From Endocalyx cinctus (lineage: Eukaryota; Ascomycota; Sordariomycetes; Amphisphaeriales; Apiosporaceae), in NCBI GenBank assembly GCA_001600455.1, contig BCKC01000010.1, positions 1,370,144 through 1,434,143 on the forward strand: a stretch of 64,000 bases of DNA, given 5' to 3'. The position numbers and the translations under genes are program-made. The notes below the pieces were generated by a model. The model had not been told where the DNA came from and ran no database searches. It saw only the letters and a list, made by a program, of their open reading frames with translations. Positions 13,622 through 26,500 of the stretch are shown here, one piece after another (positions within the stretch are counted from its first letter, which is position 1; every line of letters starts with the position of its first letter).

Positions 13622-15734
13622 ATTGACCGTTTAACTTCTGTCGTTATCGAGGGATTGAAAACGACGCAAAGTCAGGAAGAAATGTAAAAGGCGGGAAATG
13701 ATAAGAGATATCTCACTCCTCTTTTTTTAGAAAAAGAAATTATAATATTGATTTGACTGGACAAGGGGAGATTGAGTGGGTGGGTGGCTGGTACAAGAGG
13801 TGGATGTGGATGGATGCAACGTACCGAAATCCGATGATCATCCCCAAGTTTGTTCCATCGTTCCTGGCTAACTGATCGGAGATTTGATACGAGGTAAGAA
13901 AGATTGATGGGACATTTTGACCGAGTGACAGAGCTCGCGTGGTATCATGACCATAATTAACCTTCCGTTCCTGGTTATGCGGGGGTGGGAGCTTGTCACT
14001 CTTACCGCGTCATGCAGAAGTGGAAGCGACTGCAAGCTCTGATGAAGGTTGGAGAATTCCAATATTATGAGAGAAAAACAAACAAAAAAAGATATCAAAG
14101 CAGATATCTGATGATAAATAAACATGGGTTAAACCTTGCTTTACTACCTTGGAAAGTTCATCCCACCGTTACATTCGGTATTATTGAGATGCATGTCAAT
14201 CAATGAATCCTTATCAAGCATCTGAAAACATGGGGTTGGACCCTCTTTGATCCTGGTATTCCCCTTTATTTTCTGTCTGTCTGTCTTGTATCCTATCCAT
14301 CCTACCATCCTACTTTATCATTAGCTTTAAACTTTATGGAGGGATCGACATTAAAGAACCATAATGATACGATTCTTCCTTAACGGTATAATTTATGTAT
14401 GTCGATGCCCAAAGACACTATCTAGCGATGAAGAAAAGAAAAGACGATTATATGAAAAGGTTACACAAATACTACATATACGTATCCTTTGATGGCCTTT
14501 TTTTGGGGTCAACTTTTGAGATAAGAAATGATATAAAAAGTGATATCTCAAGATTGAATGTGGCACAGAAAAGGGAGAAAAAACTTGGTGGTTGGTCCTC
14601 TTTGAAGGTGGCTTCTTTAGGAAATCGCATGTCTTTCTATTCGCACTTGGCTATTAGACGATGCCAGCTGTTTATGCCAGTTATCCTACCAATGATGTCA
14701 TCTGAGTATATGTCGCAGCTTGGAAATTTATACTACATCCGTTCCTTTCACTTTCTGTCAAACCCGTCGACCACGATTCGTATCTTGCGTAACCAGCGAG
14801 TTCCTATGGCAATTGCCATGCGAAGTTTCCGCTTATTTACATTGCGACGAAAACTCATATGTATACCCCGGTGAAAAAGACGATAGCGGTTTATGGCCAC
14901 TAGTTGCTACATTCAAGTACCGAGGAAAACATGGAACCGTTCCGAAATCGATGTCGTATTGATCTAGCGCAGAGCCTAGGAATAAATAAAATGATAGCAA
15001 GGTGTAAAATCGAAAGAGAAAAAGATAGATGGTAAAATAGAGTTTACTGCATTGATCCTTGTTAGTGAGGACGATGATCATTTCATTCAAATCAATGCGC
15101 GAGTCGACTTCTAATTAGGCCCGCTCGAAGGGTTATCGTTAATCATCGTTATGACAAAGTGAGGATGGTCTGATATATGTGTGGGATACTTCTATTTCTG
15201 GTAGGCATGCCTGGAATGTCATGCCGATTATGTGTAACCTACCAGCGCAGCTCTCGGAATTACCTGGGAAGAAAGTATCCTATGCTAAGCACCCTCTACG
15301 GCCGAATACCACCCAAACTAGGATGAACCCGCGAGCTAGGCTGGACCGAGACCGAGTGTTCCGCACAGGTGGAAGGTTATGAGTGAGCGGAAGGGGTCGA
15401 TGAGACTTTCGGCAGGTGATTGGGCAAACGACTAAACAATTTTTATACTGACACGATGCCGCCGTTTCGAGATTCAGATACTTTGTATTCTGTACTCTAC
15501 GTGACTAACTGATAAAAAAAGACCAACTCATATTACATTTCTAGGTGTACAAGGTTTCCGAAATCAATCTGATTACTAGGAAACACCCGCATAGTCAACT
15601 TGATAATGCGAGCTTTCCCCGTCATCCAAGTGATATATCTCGAGCTTACACACCATATACCTTTCCTCGCTCCTCCAACACCCAATCATTGGGTGACTAG
15701 CTAGTGACGGGTAGACCCTCTTATTTCCCGTTTA
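13622..15734. other. Intergenic region upstream of GH92
   Basis: This contains the 5' flank and presumptive promoter of the minus-strand GH92 gene. The longest open frame (14395-14874, plus, 159 codons) has no recognisable domain, no clear splice context and ordinary non-coding composition. No gene is called. Confidence 0.5.
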
Positions 15735-17800
15735 AGCTTGAAATGGATTCACGGGGGGCCACGAGACTTCTCTGTGGCTACGAGCAATGGAACAGGTAAG
15801 CTCAACCCACGTCAACTCCGTTGACGAGTACAGCGACATCCGTCTTATGTGCGAAAGACTCGAAGTTCCTCCCGCTATTAACACCATTCCGCATTCGTAT
15901 GTTACGTAGGTAGAGGCCGCTAGATGTTACCTCCCGCTCAAAATTACCCCATTCAATATGGCCGATTGTACCAAGGATGCCGCCCGAGGCGGTGCCGTAG
16001 ATACCCGGCCTGTACAGTCTAAGATCGTGCGAAAATAATTAGATCTTCATCAGATGACTCTAGATGGGAATACTTTTGAGGGTGTATCGTGGCATGTATT
16101 GATCCTTTTCATCAAGTCACGTTACAGGCGTTTGGCTAGTTCGTTGGCTGTTGTTATACGGTGGGTAGCTAGGGAAGAGGAAGGAAAGATTAAAAGGAAG
16201 GAGTATAAGCGAGGAAAATAACTTCTACATTGCTCCAAATAGTAATGTGACTGGTGCTGCTATCTCCGGCATGACGAACAATATCGAAGTTGTGGGACTG
16301 GCGAATGAGTAACTGAAAGATGGTGCTCCCAGAGGACAGTCTCCCCCCAAAACAGCTGGCATGTTTGGTACGTTAATTGTTAGCATAATCCCTCATCTCA
16401 CTTTCTTTATGTGCACGAGATAGAGGAATAGGTGATATCAATGGGGGAAGACCTGGGCCACACCACCCACACAGTTAACGGATTCCTGGTTGGGACATAA
16501 AATGATACCTTTGGTCTCTATACCACTCTTGCCGATAATATCGTATCCACAGCTGATAACATCCCCTATATCTCTCTCTCCCGAATCGGTTGCCCCCTGG
16601 ACACCCCATACCTGCGTCTCATAGAAAGTAAGATAGGCTCCAAGTTCGTTTTTGAAGCTTGGATCTGACACGTTCTTGATGAGGGAGTCTTCTTATCAGA
16701 CCCTGAAACCAAGTGGCAAAATCAAAGCAATAAGTACTAACCGTTGATACTTCACCCAATTTATTGACGGTATCAAGAGTCATTACATATCAATTATCTG
16801 TTTTCTAGCAATTTCAAAGATGGGTAATACTTCACGTACCCATTAGAGCCCGAGGGCGCAGCATATGGAGTTAGTACCACGTCCTCCGAAGCAAAGTACG
16901 ACCCCGTATATTTTACCCCCGAATGCCCCTGAATGGAATTAATGGATGTCAGCCTCGACCGCAATTGCCTTGGAAAAGGACTCAAGTAAAGAAACAATCA
17001 ATCCAGGGGTTATATTAAAGCTCATAAAGAATAATACTGTCTATTTGATAAACCGGACGATGATGTCGGCTCCATCTTTACTTACTAAGGGAACATCAGC
17101 ATAAACCCCGGACATATTTCTATGCGATCATGTTAATTTTTCGAGACAAGTCGAGGATAGTCTGCGCGAATCCCCTTGAGCAGAACGATTAGTACGGATT
17201 CTCCATGAACAACAAGATTGACACTAAGCAAGAAGTCCAGCGCATCTTATACATGACGATGATCTCCTGATATATCGTACAATTGCAGGGGATGTGGCAT
17301 CTAGTTCTAGCCGCTCTATGTCACAGACTACCAGCGAAGGGACTCCCCGTGTTCATAAAATGATGATGTTTCTACCGATAACTGCGGACTGATCGCTAAC
17401 TTATCTTGGCACCTAGATCTCCTGTAAGGTGCTGCCACCGTTCGCTAAGCTCGCTGTTCCCTAGTGATCAGTCCACCGCTAAAGTCACTGAAGATAACGT
17501 GGATTACTTAGTGACAGGGGTTCAAAGGTCCCCTAACCAAGACGCCTGATTACTTAGTGTTTAATAAACCACAGACATTACAACTTTACCAGTTGAAATA
17601 CGATATGATGAGCGATGGCTTGAATATATCTGAGTTCGGTTTGAACAGTGACATTCCTCTCGGTTATTTCATGACTAATATGACTGTAATGTTATGACAT
17701 ATCTTTCAAATACCAGCATGTCTTTGCGATATCTTTTGATGACTAGATAAAGGAGATGCTCACGCTACACGAACTAGTGTACGATCAAGCGGAGAAGAAT
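15735..17800. pseudogene. Decayed, unidentified coding-like sequence
   Basis: Fragments that look protein-like appear on both strands but are broken by stops every 30-80 codons. On the minus strand these include an open piece at 16438-16671 (77 codons) and one at 16794-16997 (67 codons). On the plus strand there are pieces near 16215-16311, 16463-16667 and 17560-17690. Base composition is less AT-rich than the true intergenic DNA in this window, which suggests an old gene or duplicated segment rather than plain spacer. I could not assign a family or even be certain of the strand. It could also be ordinary intergenic DNA that happens to have open stretches. Confidence 0.25.
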
Positions 17801-17938
17801 CTGGGATGAACTGTCCAGAAATGACTACGCAAGACCGAAATTAAGCTTAGAAAAGTCGCAAATCCGATACTTGTTCATCCATTTATCCATTTTAAATTTC
17901 AGACTTTGTCCCCGCCAATTCAACCAGCGTTACGAAGA

Positions 17939-19213
17939 TCAAGCTGTCGGTGTCGGAGTATTGTACGTAGTCGACCACTGAGGCGAGTACGTCGAAGTTC
18001 CCTGAGCCGACGTGACGACCGAACGCACGATCCACGAGTTCCAACTCGCGGCCTTGGCGACGCCGACCGTAGGACCGAGCTCGACCGAGGGAGTCTCCTG
18101 CCAGGCGCCGGACCACACCGTCGGCCCGGGGATCTGGTACGTCGTAGTGCAGGGCACGGTCGTCGTTGTCTTCGTGGAGCAGTATACCTGCAGTAAAGAA
18201 AACAGATTTCCCGGTTAGTCGATTCATGTTTACGTTGAGAGAAAGATGTTTGACTTGATCTCATGCTTCTCATGATAGGAAGAAGGTGTGGCGAGAGTAT
18301 GTTACTTACGTCGTACACGACACCAGGGTCATCCCACTTGTAGGCTCCCGGGAAGCCGACGCCTTCGGGCAATTCGACTTCTCCGTCTCCGAGCACCTCG
18401 ATCTGGACGCAGTTGGGGTAGAACTGGGCACCGCGTATCGGGTTCGTTAGATAGCTAGCGTCTGCTTCGTGGAGGCCGATCATCTCAGCCCGGATCAGGT
18501 AACTGTTTTGAGATTATTTCATATTAGTACTTTTTTTTCCTTTCGTCGTTTCGGCTATGTATGCGAGAGCGTTAATTAAGATGGATAATGTTTACTTACT
18601 AGCCAGCCTTCAAACCAGCCGGGATCCGGACATTCATCTTGCCTCCGTTCGCCGCGATATCTGCCGTCGTGGCCCACTACGAACCCGCGGTGTTAGCTTC
18701 CTTCCCTTTCCTACTTATATAAAAGAAGCCAGCTTTCTTCATTATGCCCCAAGTCAAATGTATTTGTCATACCTTTCCCGGAGCCCTCTCCCCCACACCC
18801 TCCTCATACTTCCCTTCCTCCCAAATCTTGACGAAGGACGTATTGGTCGGGGGATCGGGGCTGAGGTAGACGAGGGCGGGACCGTGGTGCGACGAAGCGA
18901 TGACCTCGTCGTCGGGATCGCGCGCGTCGTGCCTCCACTCCATGGTGAGGTTATCTCCGGGACGGACCGGGATGGTGAGGGAGGTCTGGCGGTCCCCGAG
19001 GACGTTGCACCGCATGTCGATGCTGTCGAGGTCCTTGACGGGCGAGTTCGCGTACCCGTAGGGAGGGGGACCGTTGTAAGCCGGCGTCCGGATCCCCTCG
19101 AACGTGCCCGTGTCGACGCCGTTCACGAACACGGAGTAGATGTAGCAGTGCGCGCGCGCGCCCTCGAGGAAGAGGGCCGCGCTCGCGGCGAGAGTGGCTA
19201 TCGCGGATCGCAT
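17939..19213 (-). CDS. AA9 lytic polysaccharide monooxygenase
   Basis: Secreted copper enzyme of auxiliary activity family 9, which cleaves cellulose or hemicellulose chains oxidatively. Four exons are inferred: 19213-18773, 18676-18600, 18502-18310 and 18187-17939, with introns of 96, 97 and 122 bp, giving 319 residues. The signal peptide ends in ARA, so the mature protein begins with His22, the N-terminal member of the copper histidine brace. The second brace histidine is in SHHGPALVY (about residue 109). Joining exons 2 and 3 creates AGYYLIRAEMIGLHEA, and exon 3 holds GAQFYPNCVQIEV with the axial tyrosine and nearby glutamine. The tail follows the family pattern DPGVVYDV then YQIPGPTVW, with a Thr-rich insert containing two cysteines between them. 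No carbohydrate-binding module is seen. C1 or C4 regioselectivity cannot be judged by eye. Confidence 0.93.
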
Positions 19214-20127
19214 CTTTTTCCCTGGAGTGGTTTAATTTCCCCTTCCTTGATCTAGGAATTCCCTGAAGGTCAGTCAACCCAAAACTTTCTAATCGCAAGA
19301 GGAAAAAGAAAGGGAAAAAGAAGTAGAAACCTTAAACAGCAGAAGACATGGATAATGAACAACTACATGGTGAGTTATCTCGAGAAGATGTCTAATGGTT
19401 GGTCAGATAACAGTTTTACCGGTAAAGAGAAGCTACTTAATGTCAAGTCGAATATTAATATCGAGCCGCTTAGACGTCTCTTTATTTTTGATCAGCAGAT
19501 CATGCTCTACTTTCTCAGGATAAATAAAATTCCTTCGTCGTCCAATTGTGTTGCGTTCGGATCAATGAACATAATAATACTGCTTGGCAGCCAAGAACGA
19601 TTGTTTTGATTTGACGATTCAGCCTATTAGGTCGTCTTGATCAACCTTCTCTACTCGACATGTCTTGTCCCATAGCTAGTTCGTTAGGGCCCCATGCTTT
19701 CAGTATTACTCTCTAATAGCCTGGGATGAGAAGACTTGCACCATATCTATATAGCACGTATCTCAGGAAATTTTTCTAACCCAAGCACATAATATTAATA
19801 TAGTTAAAACTCCTATTCAGCTAGACTTTAGATCATTGTGTGCGAGGCCACCAGGGACAGATGCACTGAGAGGTACAGCTTAATTTCGTAAATAAAGTCG
19901 CTTGCGATAACTGTAAAATGCGTTACGGGAGCTTATTTATTATATGTTCCCTCTCATTTACCTAATTGAGTTTTCTAATATCCGAACAGCCAAGTCTTCA
20001 TACAATTATTTTGGCCCTTTACTCTTCGGTGGCTTGGCTGATGCTTTGGAACTAAATCCTCGATGGTATTACTCTCTCTTGAACACCCTTCGGGTTACAG
20101 ATGCGCGTTTCTGGGGATCCTTCCATT
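19214..20127. other. Intergenic region between AA9 and MDR genes
   Basis: AT-rich DNA with no credible open frame. It holds the 5' flank of the AA9 gene and the 3' end of the MDR gene. No repeat or RNA gene was recognised. Confidence 0.6.
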
Positions 20128-21467
20128 TCACAACTTCGCGCTCTCCTCCACCGGCTTAATCTCGACCAACATCTTCCCCATGTTCGCGCCATCGAACAGA
20201 TCCTTCAAGGCCTTCTCGGCCGCCTCGATGCCGCCCTTGACGATAGTCTCCTTCCTCTTGATCTTACCCTCGGCCAACCACTGACCGAGCTGCTTCCTCG
20301 CCTCGGGCCACTCCTCGGGGTAATCGAGGACGATGAAGCCCTCCATCCGAATACGCTGAACGACGACATTAAACAAATTTCGAATCCCCTTCAAGCCCGC
20401 CTCGTTCGGGTCGCTCATCCGCGTGTTATACCCCGAGATAGCGCCGCACATGACGAACCTCGCGCGGAAAGCGGCTCGCGAAAGCGCCGCCTCGAGGATC
20501 TCGCCGCCGACGTTGTCCCAGTACAAATTAATATAATCGGGCGTCGCGGCCGCGAGGTCCTTTGAGAAAGTAGGGGATTTGTAGTTCAGCGCCGCGTCGA
20601 ATCCGAGCTCCTCCCGCAGCCACGCGCACTTCTCGTCCGACCCGGCGATCCCGACGACCCGGCACCCCTTCATCTTGCAGATCTGCCCGACGACCGACCC
20701 GGTGGCGCCCGCGGCGCCCGAGACGACCACGGTCTCGCCCTCCTTGGGGTTGCCGATCTTCTCGAGGCCGAAGTAGGCCGTTAAACCGGTTCCGCCTTTA
20801 ATATTCGTATTAGTTTGTTTTTTTATCAATCTCTCTTTATTTTAAGTCGTTTACTCTTTTCTGAGTGATGTGATTTTTCATAGGGGATTCCTCTTTATTT
20901 TTTTTCTTGTCGAGAAACTTACCTAATACACCCAAAAAGTCGGTGATCTTGGCGTTTTGCGGCAGCTGAAGTACCAGGACGTCCTTCTCGGGCACGACGG
21001 CGAGCTCGGTCCAGCCGATAGAGCAATACACGAAGTCTCCCTCCTTCGTCTTAGATCCTTTACTCGCGAGAATGCGGCCGATAACGAATCCGCGCATCTT
21101 CTCGTTGATTCCTACGGGCGGGACATATGATCGCATATCTGTTATCATGAAAGCATGTTAGTGTTTTTTTTTTTTTCGATTCCCTCATCTTGTATTATTT
21201 CAATTTAGATCTCTAATGCTTAAAGAAGAAGAGAGAGAGAGAGAGAAAAACGCGAATATGTTATGGAGTGGCGCGTAAATACTGACCATTCAACCAGCCC
21301 CGCATGGCGGGGTCTAGGGAGAGATAATAGGACTCGACGAGGACCTCGCCATCTTTCAACGAGTCGGCGGTCGGTGCTTCTGATTTTTCTATCCTGAAAG
21401 TCTGTCCGGGGACGATATGACCTTTCGGTCTCTCGGCTAAGACGATGGTCGAGTTCTCGCGGGCCAT
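20128..21467 (-). CDS. Zinc-independent MDR NADP(H) oxidoreductase
   Basis: Medium-chain dehydrogenase/reductase of the leukotriene B4 12-hydroxydehydrogenase / prostaglandin reductase / 2-alkenal reductase type. It is likely a cytosolic, NADPH-dependent double-bond or ketone reductase. Three exons are inferred: 21467-21287, 21138-20923 and 20795-20128, with introns of 148 and 127 bp, giving 354 residues. The joins restore GWLNDMRSYVPPV and GVLGGTGLTAYFGL. The nucleotide-binding motif VVSGAAGATGSVVGQICK has the expected Gly pattern, and LDPAMRGW near the N-terminus is typical of this subfamily. No zinc-binding cysteine cluster is present. The length matches the family and no lesion is seen. 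The substrate is unknown. The AA9 gene lies downstream on the same strand but is too distant and different in role to infer a joint pathway. Confidence 0.9.
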
Positions 21468-23507
21468 GTTTGTTTTTGTTTGGTATTTCTTCTTTTCTCA
21501 AATAAATTCAATCTCGAATCCGTATTATCGATAGGTTGTCGAAGCTTAAGAGATTCAAGTATTTTTTATGAATCCTGAGGTAAAAGTATTCATTCAAGGA
21601 GATATGAAATATTGTACGTAGTATAATTGATATAAAGTAAATTCTTGTCTTTGAGGACTATGTGGCAAACTAGCGACTATATATACTTCCACACGTGTCT
21701 CTAAATGAGGTCAACGATTTTCAAAAAACCATTTACATACGTAGACTCGCCCGAAAAAAAGGCCCCACGTAAACATCTAATCCTCCGGTCTGAAGAACTG
21801 ATTTCGGAATTTTATTGGGTAGATTTAAGTTAAACACCATCTGACAAGAGAGGACGTATTGCCTATTTTTTGATCGGTGACAACGGACGGAACCGTTTTC
21901 CTTTTCCAGTCATTAGATTCTTTGCTTATTTGCTTATTAATATAGTAAAAGCTTCAAGTCGTATTTGATGTTGATATATGTACATAGTATACTATGTAGA
22001 AGAGGGTATTACCTTGCCAATCAACGTTTGACATCGGAGAGTACGGCAGTATTGTAGTATTTTGTGCCGCATCACGCTATTTTGACCAGGTCAAGGTACG
22101 TTGTAAGCAAGTTTCCCAACCTCGGGATTCCATTTTGATATACATGTAGCAAAAAAATAAGATGGCGGTCCCTGGGAAGGTTGGCTGCTAAGTGGTTGAC
22201 TGGTTTAGGAAATTTCTTGAAACGTCCATGATTCCCGCTTTCTCGGTTCGGCGTACCCATTCGACACATGTTTCCGAATGATATGCATATACTGTACGGA
22301 TTCTCACCCTGAACAAAAAAACAACCAAACAAAACCTACACGACAGAAACATTAAACTAAAAAACACCGAAGAGTTCCAGACTAATAAATCTCTCTACCG
22401 GACGCTACTGTACTGCATAAGCTTTCCGTCGGAGAATATGCCTCGATGGGGCTAGAATGGGACGGTTTGACGTCGTACTATTACGCCATACCGAGGCACA
22501 GCAATTGTTTAGCGGGCCGTCTGAGGTGAGAACTCAAAAGATTTTTTTTTTTGCTTTACTCTTCTTTTCCTTTTCCAATGCGAAAATCTGGAGGCGCAAG
22601 CGGAAAACTCGAGGACCATGCCCGCGTGCGGGACCTTCACGGTATGGCTCTAATTTGCAAGAAAAGAAATCTGGACCCTTGAAAATAGAGGTAGAGCTCG
22701 AAGATGAAGGAATTCATCCATCGACTGTGAAAGTGTGGGTCAGCTACAAATACAAATACAAATACCGAAAGGTCATGGTATGATTCAAATAAGACTAGAA
22801 AATGAAAGAATCTTAAAGTTAATCATCACCAAATCTTTCATGGTGGTCGATCTAATTATCTACGTATCTAATAGCAGTCCTTGGTATATCATATCATCTT
22901 GGTTGATTGGCCAACATCTGCTCATGCTAGGAAATAAACCTCCATCTCCCCCTTTCCATCCTGCTTCTCCTATTCTTGATCCTATTTTCATTCTCGATCT
23001 TATTTTGATTTTACCTGTTATTCTTCCTGGAGCCTATTTGATAGTGAACAGTGCACCGTCAAAGTGACTGGCCTACTGAAAGAGCTTTTGATAATGACTA
23101 CTTCACATCCTGGCATGATTCTCGGTGAATTTGATCACAAGGAACTCACGTGGTCATTTATAAACTATAGCCTATCGTACTGAGCATTAATGGGTATCAT
23201 AATGAAAATGAAAAATATGTCGGCGATGGTGCGTGTCCATCTCCTTTTTTGTACCAGTCACTGTCTCCTTGGCCCCTCCCATAGTGTATATACCCTATCC
23301 GTATTACAGCACATTTTTAAACTTTATCGGCGACCATGCCCTGTGCCTTAAAGAGAAAATGAGGCCTTATCCCATGCCAAAAGCACCTCACTTTATATGC
23401 TGTACCGTTCAAATGTGCCTAAAAATTCAACTCGGTGGTGTGAAATCTCGTTCAGAATTCCAATGGGGTATAGAATGGAGGAGAAAAGATGCCCATCAAA
23501 AAACAAG
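21468..23507. other. Intergenic region
   Basis: This is the 5' flank of the MDR gene and the 3' flank of the Reb1-like gene. Small open frames at 22072-22332, 22457-22783 and 22735-23067 have no recognisable products. A short ACAAAT microrepeat lies near 22745-22765. No RNA gene was seen. Confidence 0.55.
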
Positions 23508-26500
23508 TTAATCAGCGGGTATGCTCTCGACGTCACTTGCATTCGTATTGCTGCTGATTCCATTCTCAGATTCTTCAATTTCTTCGGATGCCTCTCTTTG
23601 GTTCCACTTATTGTTGACTTTCTTCTTGCCCGCTTTCACAATGACTCTCGACGAATTTTTGAGTGGGGCTCTAGGCGTTGAAGAAGAATACTGCACCAAA
23701 CTCTTTTGTTTATTGACGCGTGGGCGGGATGCTGGGAGCGGTCGTCGTTTCTTAGGGGGAGGGCCCTCCGAGTCCTCAATCTCAGATTCTAGCTCTGATC
23801 TGGCTCCGTGTCTAGAATTCGTATCAGAATCGTCGATTTCAGCACCGAGATCTATGCTTCTGCGACCGCTTCTTCCGACGGGCTGTTCCCTATCAGCACC
23901 TTCTTCGTGTGCATCTTCATCTTTCTCATCCTCCTCACTTCCGCTATCCGCAATTTCCACCTCGGATGCTCCGGCATTCTCATCACCAGAATCATCTTCA
24001 TCTTCATCAGCAATGATATGAGGCGATTTTGGCTTGGGTTTTAAAGTCATGAATTTCGTGAATCTATGTTCCATCTCCCGGGTCTCGGCTTCCAGGTTGA
24101 TTTCTTCGTCGCTCGGAAGATCAATTCGCTCGGTATTTTCATATCGTCGCATGATCTGGTGGGTAATCTCCGGGACCGTCATGACCTTCCAGTCCGGCAC
24201 AGTGAGCTTGAGGCGGTGCCACGCGAGTATCAATATCGGACGCTTCCAATCCGTCCGACCCTTCATCATCTTCTCGATTCGAGCCCACGGAATCCGGGCT
24301 TCTGAATTAGCGCGCGTGAGCTGGACTTCCCCGATAATTTTGCAAAGATCGTGCGATGATAATGCTTTGACCTCTCTGCGCGTCTCTTCAATTTTTTCCT
24401 CGACAGTGGCTTCCCCGTTTGCATCCATGATACTTTTAATCTGTTTCCATTTCTGTTTGCATTGGATGCGACTACGGCTTCTTCCCATCCGCTCGCTAAC
24501 CAGCTGCCAGTCTAGGAAATCTTCCAGAGGTTCCCTGACTGCAATCTGTCCGGCTTCACGCGCTCGATGGATAGCTTCAATCGCATCCAGCACAACTTCC
24601 GCAAGCTGGTCTTCTTCCCGCGCTGACCAGCCCCATGTCTTGCGGTTTTCCCCGCAGATGATGTAGTTTCGAACACGATCTCTCACGTCTTCAGGATGCC
24701 GGTTTATCAACTTGCCTATGATAGCATATTGCCTACCATGCACCTCGAACATGCTTTGCAGCTCAGCATCCTGCTCTGGCGTCCAGGTACCGCGAGCGAC
24801 GAAATTATGAAACTTGCGTCGGCAGGCGTTGATCACCTTCTGGCGTGGACGGTTCGGGCAAGTCGCCAAGACCGATTCCCATAGACTAGGCGCTAGGCCT
24901 TCTTTTGGATTGTCCTGAATTAAATCGTTCACTTCAAATTGACTCTTGTCGAAAGCGCGTCGCCATCGATCGAGGGCGAACCGAATATTCTGGATTTCGA
25001 ATTCGCTGAAAAATCCAGAGTTCTTTTTCTTGGCTTTCTGTTTTCCAGTTTCGGGGCCAGGTTGCGCACTGGGCTGACTAGGTAATGCCTCATCCCCGTC
25101 AGCACCCTCTTCTCCCTCGCTTCCTTCAACAGATTGTTGAGGGCTAGCAGAACTAAAGACCTTTGTATCCGTTGTGACGGGCTCAGGAGGTGGTGGTGCT
25201 GTAGTACGGGCGATGTTTTTGGCTTTAGAACGAGTATTGTATTTGGCTTTAGAACGAGTATTGTCTTTGACTTTAGTAGGACTATCGTCGTTGCCTTCCG
25301 GAGCTCGACTAAAAAAGTCTTTCTTTACTGCACGCTTTCTCACTGTACCAGTTTTAGAGCGAGTTTCTGTGCTCGAACCGACTTCGTTTGGTGCTTCTAT
25401 ATGGCGACTTGCTGTGGATTTCTCCGCAATGGGGCTGTCCTTGGACTGGGGAATAGGACTGCCCTGGTTTTCGCCATTATTGTCATCGTCGGCGTAATCC
25501 GATGCGTCATTAGAGGGGATAATCTTCTCGATTTCTGATGGATAGTCCACGTCGAATCCGTCGTCTTCATAAGGTCCATCGCCTTCATCAGGTGCATCGT
25601 CTTCATCCGGTGCGTCGTCTTCATCAGATGTATCCTCTTCATCAGGGATAATTATAATTTCTTGATCCCGGACAGATTCCACTTGATGATCGCTATCCGA
25701 ATTGTCGGGTTTCGGATCAATAGAACCTTCGCTGTCATATTTGATACCATCAACATCGATAATATCTGCGATATCAGAGCCATCCTCGGCGGGCATATAA
25801 TCTGTCTCATGCTCCTGAGTATTCTGATCACTGAACTCATTCGCATCAATGGGTCGGTCTTCGGTGACGCTAGGCGTTCTGTTCGATGCATGGTCGCTAT
25901 GGACCGATTCAACCTCGGCGATTTGGATCGGTTCGAGTACGTGATCTGTAGCGGACTTATCCGCCCTCTTTCTCTTTTTCGATCTTCCATTGGAAGATTC
26001 GGCAAGATCTTCCTCCGCCAATTGGCTATGTGTCAAATCTTCCACATTACTAGTTTTGGGGCTATCATGTTTGCGCGCGCGCTTGCGCTTCTTCTTTGAC
26101 TGAGAGGTGCTTTCTCGCGTATAATCCTCGGGGGAAGGTGCAGCTACGTTCAATTGTTCGCTCTGAAAAGCAGGAGACTCGTCGAATTCTTCGGGCTCGT
26201 AGGAAGCGCGATCTGGTTTGATTTCTTTCTGGGGTATATATTCATCTGCTGCCAAATCTTCAATGGGTTCCTCGGGAGAATGAAGAGCCTCTTCAATCGG
26301 TGTAAGCTCTGTTTCAGGTGCATCGGATATTTGATCATGCGTGGTAGTGGTGTTAGAGGATTGGTTCTTTTTCAATTCGCGTCGCGCCAGTTTAGCTGCT
26401 CGCCTGGCTTCCTTCCTCTTCTTCTTCTCAAGCCGGCGCAGTTCTTCTGCGGAAAGCTCCGGGCTTGGCATGGAATTCTTGATTATATCATCATCGTTAT

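Noticed and set aside
14395..14874. 159-codon open frame between GH92 and the decayed segment
   Set aside because: No domain, no splice or promoter context, and composition like the surrounding spacer.
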